Shown: piece by piece, positions 1 through 6,064 of the stretch
How positions within the stretch are numbered: position 1 is the first letter of the stretch
Layout of the letters: every line of letters starts with the position of its first letter
The notes under the pieces: model-generated
What the model was told of the DNA's origin: nothing
The model's database searches: none
The model's input: only the letters and a program-made list of their open reading frames with translations
From: FEN-727 sp036508635
GTDB lineage: Bacteria > Actinomycetota > Geothermincolia > Fen-727 > Anoxymicrobiaceae
Length of the DNA: 6,173 bases
Assembly: GCA_036508635.1 (NCBI GenBank)
Contig: DATCGY010000050.1
Coordinates: 1 to 6,173 of the forward strand
Reading direction: 5' to 3'
Translations under genes and position numbers: made by a program

Positions 1-708
1 TGCCAGGGAGGTGAAGGAGCTGAAACTTACAGTGTCCGTCCAACCTGCGCCGGGGTTGGTGGGGTCGTAGTACCAGACTCCCTTCTGGACCTCACCGCCC
101 CCGTTGCGGTCGATGCAGCCGGCGTAAACCTTGCTATCGCCCCAGGCGAGGGAGACTATCCGCCAGGTGCTCACCGCCCCACCCGTATTTGCCCACGTGC
201 CGCTACCGGAAGGGTCGTAGCACCACACACCCTTCCCCACGAGGCTTGGGTCCCAGCAGCCAGCGTACAGCTTGCCTCCACCCCAGGCCATGCAAGTGAT
301 GTAGTAAGTTGTTACCTCCACAGTGGCAACGTTCACCCATGTTCCGGCGGTGGCGTCATAGCGCCAGATGCCCTGGCCATTGGTCCCGGCATAGAGCTTG
401 TTGCCGGTATCGTCATAAGCGAGACAGGTGATACCGGAAGTGCTGACCGCGCCACCCAGAGAAGTCCAGGAGCCCTCCTGATACTTCCACACGCCTTTGC
501 CGGACGTAGCGCGATAGAGGATCTTGTGAGTGTCGTCCCAGACCATTGCCGGCGCGTCCCCGTTTCCCGGACCCCGGGAATCGATCCAGTCGAGTCCCGT
601 TGCCGCCCTGGCCTGACGAGCGAAAAAGAGTGGGGAGAGACCGCTTGCCAACAGGACAAGCGCCGCCAGAAAAGTGATGGAGCACCTCAATCTCGGCCGC
701 CGTACCAT
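1..708 (-). CDS. Secreted repeat protein, beta-propeller-like, partial (C-terminus outside window)
   Basis: An open frame of 236 codons runs to the window edge without a stop, so the C-terminus is missing. It starts at an ATG with a strong ribosome binding site eight bases upstream. Residues 1-35 look like a Sec signal peptide: a basic n-region (RRPRLR), a hydrophobic core (about residues 11-29) and a likely cut after the ARA at 33-35. After a short linker come four tandem repeats of 41-47 residues, and the start of a fifth, with the pattern I-T-C-L-A-W, then K-L-Y-A-G, then G-K-G-V-W-x-Y-D-P, then T-W-x-N and G-G-A-V-S-T. This periodicity, with a Trp/Tyr-rich strand followed by a Gly turn, fits blades of a beta-propeller (Kelch, BNR or sensor-propeller type). 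That fold is inferred. The protein probably acts outside the membrane; no catalytic motif is visible and the function is unknown. It lies 100 bp downstream of a glycosidase in the same direction, so a carbohydrate or surface role is possible but unproven. Confidence 0.85.
   Translation of the reverse strand, partial: MVRRPRLRCSITFLAALVLLASGLSPLFFARQARAATGLDWIDSRGPGNGDAPAMVWDDTHKILYRATSGKGVWKYQEGSWTSLGGAVSTSGITCLAYDDTGNKLYAGTNGQGIWRYDATAGTWVNVATVEVTTYYITCMAWGGGKLYAGCWDPSLVGKGVWCYDPSGSGTWANTGGAVSTWRIVSLAWGDSKVYAGCIDRNGGGEVQKGVWYYDPTNPGAGWTDTVSFSSFTSLA
19..555 (-). repeat. Four tandem protein repeats (propeller-like blades) in the secreted protein
   Basis: At protein level the repeats are residues 52-92, 93-136, 137-183 and 184-230 (bases 433-555, 301-432, 160-300 and 19-159). 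A fifth begins at residue 231 and leaves the window. Repeats 3 and 4 carry a longer insert between the Y-A-G-C strand and the G-V-W strand than repeats 1 and 2, and have Cys after Y-A-G (residues 151 and 198) where repeat 2 has Thr. The DNA copies have diverged, so this is an old protein-level duplication and not a recent tandem duplication. Confidence 0.8.
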
Positions 709-716
709 TCGGACAC

Positions 717-722
717 CCTCCT
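717..722 (-). promoter_or_regulatory. Ribosome binding site of the secreted repeat protein
   Basis: The minus strand reads AGGAGG, a complete Shine-Dalgarno core, followed by eight bases (GTGTCCGA) and the ATG at 706-708. This fixes the start of a gene whose stop is outside the window. Confidence 0.8.
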
Positions 723-764
723 CACCGGGGCTACCTGTACATATAGTAACGCAGGACCTGGCAG

Positions 765-794
765 ATAATATACGTGCAAATCGCGGTGTTGCAA
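765..794 (-). promoter_or_regulatory. Possible sigma-70-type promoter for the secreted repeat protein
   Basis: On the minus strand TTGCAA (789-794) resembles a -35 box. The AT-rich stretch at 765-772 offers TATATT with a 16-base spacer or TATTAT with an 18-base spacer as a -10 box. It sits in the 100-bp gap before the repeat protein and would give a leader of roughly 50 bases. Both boxes are imperfect and the spacers are not the ideal 17. The gene could equally be read through from the glycosidase upstream. Confidence 0.35.
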
Positions 795-800
795 GATAGC

Positions 801-814
801 ACCTGCCTTCAGGT
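801..814 (-). other. Small hairpin spanning the glycosidase stop codon
   Basis: A perfect 5-bp stem (ACCTG / CAGGT) with a 4-base loop includes the TGA at 809-811. No run of T follows on the minus strand, so it is not a standard intrinsic terminator. At this size it could be chance. It is listed because it is the only hairpin I see between the two minus-strand genes. Confidence 0.2.
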
Positions 815-3217
815 TTCGTATCCGATCGTCACCGTATGGGCGGAAGGCGAAACGAGGACGGCCTTTCCTCGGACCTCGATCTCCTCCCCGTCGGCTTCGC
901 AGGACGTGATCTCAAACGGGACGTTGAGCTCGATTGCGACAGGCGCTCGCTCGAACGAGCCTGGAAGGTCGAACACGGCGGAACTTCCGGGGCAGTCGAC
1001 GGAAAAGGACACCGGCCCGAATAGAGTCGGCGCGTCCTCGACGGTGATGTGGTTTCCGTGCTCAAACCACTTACGACTGGGAACTGGGAGCAGCACGAGC
1101 ACCTCACCCTCCTCGAACAGCATCAGGTTGCGGGTGAAGCTGACGAGTTCGGCGACAGCCCAGCCGTGGTGTCCGTCGCCGTAGGCGCCGCCGCCGCTCA
1201 GGGGGTTTATCGCTTCCGGATAAGTGAACGTCGCGGTGCGGCGCCTCCAGACGGCGTCGAATATTGCGAGCGCGTACGGGTCGCGGCGCCGGAGGTAGCA
1301 CTGGGCGACCTGGAGTGACATGTACGCGTTCAGACCCTGGTGCATTATCCGGTGGAAGTGCATGTCCTGGTAGAAGCATCGCTCGACCAGCTCATCGATC
1401 GTGTTTTGCATCAGCTCCGCCTTCGCATCGACGAGCTCCAGCGGGTAAGTCGCCGCGACCGACCCGATGGTTCCCGCGTCGACGTCGCGGCCGGGGGCGC
1501 ACGGTATGACCTTGCGTCCCAGCCTCCGCTCGACCCTCGACCACGACTCCTCCAGGCACGCCCACAGGTCGTCTGCGAGCCCGCGCATGAACCTGGCGTC
1601 GGCCTGGTGGCACAGCTCGAGCGCCGCGGATGCGCCGGCCCTCAGCCCGGCGACGGCCCACAGGTCATCCCAGTAGTAGACATCGTTTGCTCCGAAGTGC
1701 TCGGCGCTCACCCCCGCCGGAAGCAGGCCGTGCCTGGGGTCCGTGGGCTCGAGGTCTTTTTGAAGCATCGAGTCGAGCCACTCGGCGCCCTTGAGAATGG
1801 AAGGATATACATCGCGGAGGAATGCCGCATCCCGCGTCATCAGGAAGTGCCTGACCATCGTCCACATCGCCTGTCCGTTCGAGTCCCATTCCGCGTCATG
1901 CGAGCGAAAGAATCCAGTCTCCGTCTGTCTGTCGGGGTAGGTCGAAAGGACGTCGGCCGCCATGTCCGGACTGCCGATGAGGTCGAGCGCCGGAACGAGG
2001 TAAGCGGCGTCGCGGAACCACATCATGTGATACGTGCTGGGGCCGGGGGTGATCGCTTTGCCGTCAAACAGCATCAACAGGAACGCCTTGTTCACGTCGA
2101 ACGACTTCTGGACGGCTTCGTCGGGCACGGAGATGCGCATACCTCTCGAGGTCAGCTCAGACCACTCCGAGCCCTGCTCCGCCAGTTTCTTCCCGCAGGT
2201 TTTAAGCGCGTCGCGGACCGGCAGCATTCTGTTGAAACTCGGGTGGACCCCCGCCGTCAGGGGACAGGCGAAGCAGATCGCATCATCGCCGCCGCCATCC
2301 AGGTTGAGCTCGTAGATCACTGCGGCGGTAGCCAGGCCGGTGGGCTCCCGGACGGAAAGCCCGCGCGGTCGCTCGCGCCCGGGGTCGCGTATCAGAGTGG
2401 CGACGTCTCCGTGCTCGAGGTCGGAGACGATGACGCGGGAGGGTTGAGCCGGCAAGTACAAAACCGGGTTCGCTTCGGCAGTGAAGGTCCTCGAGACCGG
2501 GTCGTACGCGAGGTCGTTTATCGCGCACAACGACTCCGGGTTGTAAGGCCGCACGGAGACGACCAGCGAAGCCGCGATGGCCTGGCAGTGCGCATTCGTC
2601 ACTTCGGCTGTGGCGAGGACTACGGGCATTGTATCGAGCGGTGCGACAAACGCCGTCACGGAGCATTCGAGCCCGAGGGCGTCGAATTGCGTCCTGACCA
2701 TAGGCAGCCCGTCGATGAGCTTCTGCTCGACATGCTCGAGCTCCGACGGGCAGACGAGCTCGTCACCTACTTTTACCCACACATCGATAGATGGCGCGAA
2801 AGGCCAGGGCGTCAACAGGCCGCGCGGGTCCACTATCGCCTCGTTGGGGAAGCCGCAGATGCCGATACCGGTCCAGTCCCTGTGGGTCAGGTTGGGCGTG
2901 AGCCAGGAGTGGCCGTGTGGCACGAAGGAGCTCGAAGATGGAGACGTCTGGCATCGCAGCCAGTACGGCAGCACCCATCCCTCCATCACCTGCCCGGCGA
3001 ACGTCGTCAGGATGAACCCGGACCACATATCGGCGCCCAGTGGGAGAAGCTCGGTCGGGAAGCCGCCCCCCGATGCCGACAGCTTGCCCCAGGACCCGAA
3101 GTTCCGGACCGCGCTGTCGGGTATGTGCAGCCTCCCTACAACCTGTTTGATCACTGCACCTGTCGCCCTGGACCTCATCGAGCTGACCAGGGAACTCAAC
3201 TTTGCTCTGGTGCTCAT
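809..3217 (-). CDS. Cytoplasmic (alpha/alpha)6-barrel glycosidase, GH15-like
   Basis: The product has 802 residues and no signal peptide, so it is probably cytoplasmic. Residues 1 to about 370 look beta-rich, as in the N-terminal sandwich of six-hairpin glycosidases. The barrel (about 370-700) has WFRDAAY at 400-406, like the W-x-R-D-A-A-Y signature of GH15 glucoamylases, then EWDSNGQAMW at 443-452, then the stretch HGLLPAG...SAEHFG ending near 508. Glu506 (in SAEHF) and Glu668 (in TYPEAINP, followed by a Gly-rich loop and HHGW) are my candidates for catalytic acid and base, by analogy with GH15/GH63. About 100 further residues form a beta-rich tail. It likely hydrolyses an alpha-glucosidic oligosaccharide or glycogen-type substrate, but the substrate cannot be read from the sequence. 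I chose the ATG at 3217 (MSTRAKL) over one 21 codons upstream at 3280: it has a GGGAGG site, whereas the longer form starts five bases after a TATAAT box and would be near the transcript end. Relatives in GH63, GH37 or debranching-enzyme families remain possible. Confidence 0.75.
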   Translation of the reverse strand: MSTRAKLSSLVSSMRSRATGAVIKQVVGRLHIPDSAVRNFGSWGKLSASGGGFPTELLPLGADMWSGFILTTFAGQVMEGWVLPYWLRCQTSPSSSSFVPHGHSWLTPNLTHRDWTGIGICGFPNEAIVDPRGLLTPWPFAPSIDVWVKVGDELVCPSELEHVEQKLIDGLPMVRTQFDALGLECSVTAFVAPLDTMPVVLATAEVTNAHCQAIAASLVVSVRPYNPESLCAINDLAYDPVSRTFTAEANPVLYLPAQPSRVIVSDLEHGDVATLIRDPGRERPRGLSVREPTGLATAAVIYELNLDGGGDDAICFACPLTAGVHPSFNRMLPVRDALKTCGKKLAEQGSEWSELTSRGMRISVPDEAVQKSFDVNKAFLLMLFDGKAITPGPSTYHMMWFRDAAYLVPALDLIGSPDMAADVLSTYPDRQTETGFFRSHDAEWDSNGQAMWTMVRHFLMTRDAAFLRDVYPSILKGAEWLDSMLQKDLEPTDPRHGLLPAGVSAEHFGANDVYYWDDLWAVAGLRAGASAALELCHQADARFMRGLADDLWACLEESWSRVERRLGRKVIPCAPGRDVDAGTIGSVAATYPLELVDAKAELMQNTIDELVERCFYQDMHFHRIMHQGLNAYMSLQVAQCYLRRRDPYALAIFDAVWRRRTATFTYPEAINPLSGGGAYGDGHHGWAVAELVSFTRNLMLFEEGEVLVLLPVPSRKWFEHGNHITVEDAPTLFGPVSFSVDCPGSSAVFDLPGSFERAPVAIELNVPFEITSCEADGEEIEVRGKAVLVSPSAHTVTIGYET

Positions 3218-3218
3218 G

Positions 3219-3227
3219 CTCCCTCCC
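3219..3227 (-). promoter_or_regulatory. Ribosome binding site supporting the shorter glycosidase start
   Basis: The minus strand reads GGGAGGGAG directly before C-ATG. Taking GGAGG (3222-3226) as the core leaves four bases to the ATG, a short spacing but usable. No comparable purine run precedes the alternative ATG at 3280, so this site decides the start. Confidence 0.6.
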
Positions 3228-3281
3228 GGTCTGTAAGCGAGCCGCTCCCGATAAGTGCCGGTGAGCGTCCGGGCCACCATG

Positions 3282-3290
3282 TATTATATA
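3282..3290. promoter_or_regulatory. AT-rich island with overlapping -10-like boxes for the divergent glycosidase and recG
   Basis: Nine A/T bases stand alone in a GC-rich 106-bp gap between divergent start codons. On the minus strand they contain a perfect TATAAT (3283-3288). On the plus strand they contain TATTAT (3282-3287) and TATATA (3285-3290). Transcripts would begin about 7 bases beyond, giving leaders of about 60 bases for the glycosidase and about 30 for recG. No good -35 box is visible on either strand at 16-18 bases, so this is suggestive only. If both boxes are used, the two transcription directions would compete for the same site. Confidence 0.45.
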
Positions 3291-3314
3291 GGCACGGGTG
3301 AGAGGAACCGTACC

Positions 3315-3320
3315 GGAGAG
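3315..3320 (+). promoter_or_regulatory. Ribosome binding site of recG
   Basis: GGAGAG lies just before the ATG at 3324; the GGAG core leaves five bases. The upstream in-frame candidates, GTG at 3255 and ATG at 3279, lack such a site and fall before or beside the proposed promoter, so 3324 is preferred. Confidence 0.65.
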
Positions 3321-3323
3321 ATC

Positions 3324-5471
3324 ATGCCAGAAGGAAAAGCAACAGATAATAAAAACCAGGCCAAGCGTGCCGAGGCCAAAGAGCTTCCGCCGCCAGTCGC
3401 AGCGCTCGAGCGCACGGTGGCCCCTGTCAGCTCGCTGCAGGGGGTGGGCCCGGCGATAGCGCGCAAGCTCGCCCCCCTTGGCATCAGGACCGTTGCCGAC
3501 CTCCTGTATCACTTTCCACGCAGGTACCTCGATCGCTCATCCCTGACTGCCATCGGCAGCGTCAAGACCGGCGAAGAGACAACTGTCCTCGGAAAAGTGT
3601 GTGATATCGAGAGCAGGCCTACGCGAGGGCGCAAGAGCGTACTCACGATCACCATCTTCGACGGTACGGGTTACATCTCTGGCGTCTGGTTCAACCAGGA
3701 ATGGCACAAGGAACGCCTGCGAGAGGGAGTCGAAGCGGCTTTCAGCGGCAAGGTCCAATACCAGTACAACCGTCTCCAGATGGTAAACCCCTCTTACGAC
3801 GTCCTCGGCGGCGAAGAGGGCGAAGACCGCGCCGAGGCGATCCATACCGGGCGCATCATCCCACTATACCCGGCCACCGCCGGCGTGACGTCCGCCTCGC
3901 TCAGGCGCCTCGTCAGCAGGGCGCTCGAGGCGGTCTCAGGCATGGCCGACCCGGTGCCGAGATCGGTCCGCGACAAGTTTGACCTGACGCCGCTCGAAAA
4001 AGCGTTGCGCGAGATTCATTTCCCGACTGATAACGCTGCGCTTAAAAAGGCGAGATATCGCGCCGCTTTCGATGAGATATTCATGATGCAGGTGGGCCTT
4101 GCCCTCCGCAAGAAGCACTACGAGGCTCAAGCCAGGGGAATAGCCCATGATTCATCCCCCGGTCTCACCATCGACTTCGCCCAGTCGCTGCCGTTTGAGA
4201 TGACCGGAGCGCAGAAACGGGCGTGGCGTGAGATGTTCGCCGATATGGAAAGCGCCACCCGGATGAACCGGCTCCTCCAGGGGGAAGTGGGCTCGGGCAA
4301 AACGGTTGTGGCGGTGCTGGCGTTGCTCAAGGCCGTTGAAAACGGCTACCAGGGCGCCTTGATGGCGCCGACAGAGGTGCTGGCCCAGCAGCACTACGAC
4401 CGCATCGGCCAGATGCTTGAGGGGCTCGGGGTTCGTGTCGAGCTTCTTACGTCGAGCACCGGGCGCAACGTTATCGACAAAGTCGCCTCCGGCGAGGTCA
4501 ACATCGTAGTCGGCACTCACGCCCTCATACAGCAGTCCGTCAGCTTTGCCCGGCTGGGGCTCGTGATCATCGACGAGCAGCACCGGTTCGGGCTCGATCA
4601 GCGAGTCTCTCTTTCGGAAAAAGGTGAAGACCCCGACATCCTTCATATGTCGGCCACGCCCATTCCGCGCACGCTTTCCATGACCCTCTTCGGCGACCTG
4701 GACGTCTCTATCATCGATGAGCTGCCAAGGGGAAGGAAGGGGGTTATCACTGTCGTCTCCGACCAGTCCCAGCGCAAAGGAGCTTTTGCCATGGTCGGAA
4801 GAGAGATAAAGGCTGGGAGGCAGGCGTTCGTGATATGCCCGCTCGTGGAGGAGTCCGAGAAGCTCGATGCCCGCGCGGCGGCCAACGAGGCAAAGCGGCT
4901 CGCGGCGGAGTTCCCGGGTTACAACATCGGGTTGCTGCACGGCCAGATGAAGAGCGATGAGAAACGCAAGGTGATGCGCCAGTTCGCCGCGGGCCGGATA
5001 GACATCCTTATATCGACGTCCGTGGTCGAGGTCGGGGTCGACGTTCCCAACGCGACGGTCATGATAGTTGAGGACGCCGACCGCTTCGGCCTCGCCCAAC
5101 TGCACCAGCTCCGCGGGCGCGTCGGCCGCGGCCGAGAGCGGGGGGTCTTTGTCCTTTTTTCGGATCCGTCCACCGACGAGGCCAGGGCTCGCCTCGATGC
5201 CATCAAGCGCTACGATGACGGCTTCGAGCTTGCCGAGGCCGACCTCCGCATCAGGGGCGAGGGCTCGCTCTTCGGTAACCGGCAATCTGGGCTGCCCGAC
5301 CTCAAGGTCGCGAGGTTGACCCGCAACTTCGAGTTGATACGCCGCGCGCGTGAAGAGGCCTTCCGCCTCGTTGCGGCCGACCCGGACCTCTCGAAGATAG
5401 AGAACGTTCTGCTCCGCTGGGAGACAAACCGCCGCTTCGGCGGCTCCCTCGACTGGCTGTTCAAGGGTTGA
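3324..5471 (+). CDS. recG: ATP-dependent DNA helicase RecG
   Basis: RecG is a monomeric superfamily 2 helicase that reverses stalled replication forks and processes branched DNA and R-loops in the cytoplasm. The 715-residue product is close to the usual family length (about 690 in E. coli). In order: a charged 35-residue N-terminal tail; a helix-hairpin-helix-like segment (SLQGVG at 37-42, ending in FPRRYLDRS at 64-72); an OB-fold wedge domain (about 80-190) that splits the fork; helicase domain 1 with Walker A GEVGSGKT (320-327), Walker B DEQH (417-420) and motif III SATPIPRT (443-450); helicase domain 2 with LHGQMKSDEK, STSVVEVGVDVP and motif VI QLRGRVGRG (595-603); then the translocation region with RGEGSLFGNRQSGLP near 645-659. 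All ATPase motifs are intact. It is probably the first gene of the operon, 11 nt before rsmD. The RecG identity is secure; only the start is open (3255, 3279 or 3324). Confidence 0.97.
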   Translation: MPEGKATDNKNQAKRAEAKELPPPVAALERTVAPVSSLQGVGPAIARKLAPLGIRTVADLLYHFPRRYLDRSSLTAIGSVKTGEETTVLGKVCDIESRPTRGRKSVLTITIFDGTGYISGVWFNQEWHKERLREGVEAAFSGKVQYQYNRLQMVNPSYDVLGGEEGEDRAEAIHTGRIIPLYPATAGVTSASLRRLVSRALEAVSGMADPVPRSVRDKFDLTPLEKALREIHFPTDNAALKKARYRAAFDEIFMMQVGLALRKKHYEAQARGIAHDSSPGLTIDFAQSLPFEMTGAQKRAWREMFADMESATRMNRLLQGEVGSGKTVVAVLALLKAVENGYQGALMAPTEVLAQQHYDRIGQMLEGLGVRVELLTSSTGRNVIDKVASGEVNIVVGTHALIQQSVSFARLGLVIIDEQHRFGLDQRVSLSEKGEDPDILHMSATPIPRTLSMTLFGDLDVSIIDELPRGRKGVITVVSDQSQRKGAFAMVGREIKAGRQAFVICPLVEESEKLDARAAANEAKRLAAEFPGYNIGLLHGQMKSDEKRKVMRQFAAGRIDILISTSVVEVGVDVPNATVMIVEDADRFGLAQLHQLRGRVGRGRERGVFVLFSDPSTDEARARLDAIKRYDDGFELAEADLRIRGEGSLFGNRQSGLPDLKVARLTRNFELIRRAREEAFRLVAADPDLSKIENVLLRWETNRRFGGSLDWLFKG

Positions 5472-5472
5472 C

Positions 5473-5477
5473 GGGAG
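5473..5477 (+). promoter_or_regulatory. Ribosome binding site of rsmD
   Basis: GGGAG lies five bases before the ATG at 5483, inside the 11-base gap after the recG stop. It favours this ATG over the in-frame TTG at 5468, which overlaps the recG stop in the sequence TTGA. Confidence 0.65.
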
Positions 5478-5482
5478 TCTAC

Positions 5483-6064
5483 ATGAGAGTGATCGCGGGA
5501 AGCGCCGGGGGCACTCGCCTATACGGTGCAAAGGGTAACAAGATCAGGCCCGTGCTCGACCGCGTCAAGGAGTCGCTCTTCGCGGTGCTCGGCGACAGCG
5601 TTGTCGACGCGAGAGTCCTCGATCTTTTTGCGGGCGTCGGCAATCTCGGCATAGAGGCGTTGAGCCGCGGCGCGGCCCAGGTTGATTTCTTCGAGCAGCA
5701 CCGCGCGACCGCAGACGCTATCAAAGACAACCTCGGGCGGGCGCATCTTGCCGACAAAGCCCGTACCTATGTGGTCAAGCTGCCGCGTGGCCTGACCCTT
5801 GCGGATGGGTTGTATGGTTTGATTTTTGTGGACCCCCCATTTAGAATTGATAAACGCTTACTGGAGGGGTTGTTCCGCCTTATCCGTGAGAGAGGGCTAC
5901 TGGAGGAGGATGGATTGCTGGTATACAGACATTCGCCCCACTTATACTTGGAGCCCTCACCGACGGAATGGTCACTTAGAGAGCGGCGCGATTATGGCGA
6001 TTCGATCATCTCCATTTACGGTTTGAAAGAACAGGCGGACGACGCCGGGGGTACTGACGTTTGA
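5483..6064 (+). CDS. rsmD: 16S rRNA (guanine(966)-N(2))-methyltransferase RsmD
   Basis: RsmD transfers a methyl group from S-adenosylmethionine to N2 of G966 (E. coli numbering) in 16S rRNA, near the P site of the small subunit. The 193-residue product has the usual length. It begins MRVIAGSAGG, matching the family's N-terminal R-x-I-A-G signature, then has RPVLDRVKESLF (22-33), corresponding to the conserved R-P-T-x-D-R-V-K-E-A-L-F segment. The SAM-binding loop is VLDLFAGVGNLG (45-56); most relatives have G-S-G-x-L-G there, so Val replaces Ser. The catalytic motif IV is DPPF (117-120). The C-terminal half keeps the expected layout. The gene starts 11 nt after recG and its TGA overlaps the coaD TTG by four bases (TTGA), suggesting translational coupling. 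From about base 5806 codon use shifts to rarer AT-ending and AGA/TTA/CTA codons. It could in principle be another RsmD-like N6/N2 methyltransferase, but the context strongly supports RsmD. Confidence 0.93.
   Translation: MRVIAGSAGGTRLYGAKGNKIRPVLDRVKESLFAVLGDSVVDARVLDLFAGVGNLGIEALSRGAAQVDFFEQHRATADAIKDNLGRAHLADKARTYVVKLPRGLTLADGLYGLIFVDPPFRIDKRLLEGLFRLIRERGLLEEDGLLVYRHSPHLYLEPSPTEWSLRERRDYGDSIISIYGLKEQADDAGGTDV

Noticed and set aside
333..685. Two short minus-strand frames within the first 700 bases
   Set aside because: They are out of frame with the signal-peptide and repeat-bearing frame, which has the strong ribosome binding site and a regular protein periodicity.
801..814. Intrinsic terminator after the glycosidase
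   Set aside because: The stem is only 5 bp and no T-run follows on the minus strand, so it was kept only as a low-confidence hairpin.
3218..3280. N-terminal extension of the glycosidase from ATG 3280
   Set aside because: That ATG lies just after a TATAAT box and has no ribosome binding site, while the ATG at 3217 has GGGAGG upstream.
1340..3301. Plus-strand open frame of 653 codons antisense to the glycosidase
   Set aside because: It lies opposite a gene with clear family motifs, its translation is rich in Arg/Gly/Pro/Val with no recognisable motif, and such long antisense frames are expected in GC-rich DNA.
3260..3301. GGTGAG occurring twice, 36 bp apart, in the divergent gap, as an operator pair
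   Set aside because: Six bases repeated once in a GC-rich gap is within chance, and the flanks do not match.
3255..3323. N-terminal extension of RecG from GTG 3255 or ATG 3279
   Set aside because: No ribosome binding site precedes either codon; the extension would overlap a long-form glycosidase start and the proposed promoter, and residues there do not resemble RecG.
2763..3512. Minus-strand frame of 249 codons crossing the divergent gap
   Set aside because: It overlaps both recG and the glycosidase in other frames and contains no coherent domain; the short hydrophobic patch within it comes from antisense recG codons.
4152..5531. Minus-strand open frame of 459 codons antisense to recG
   Set aside because: It is fully opposite the conserved helicase motifs of recG and has no domain signature; it is a reading-frame shadow.
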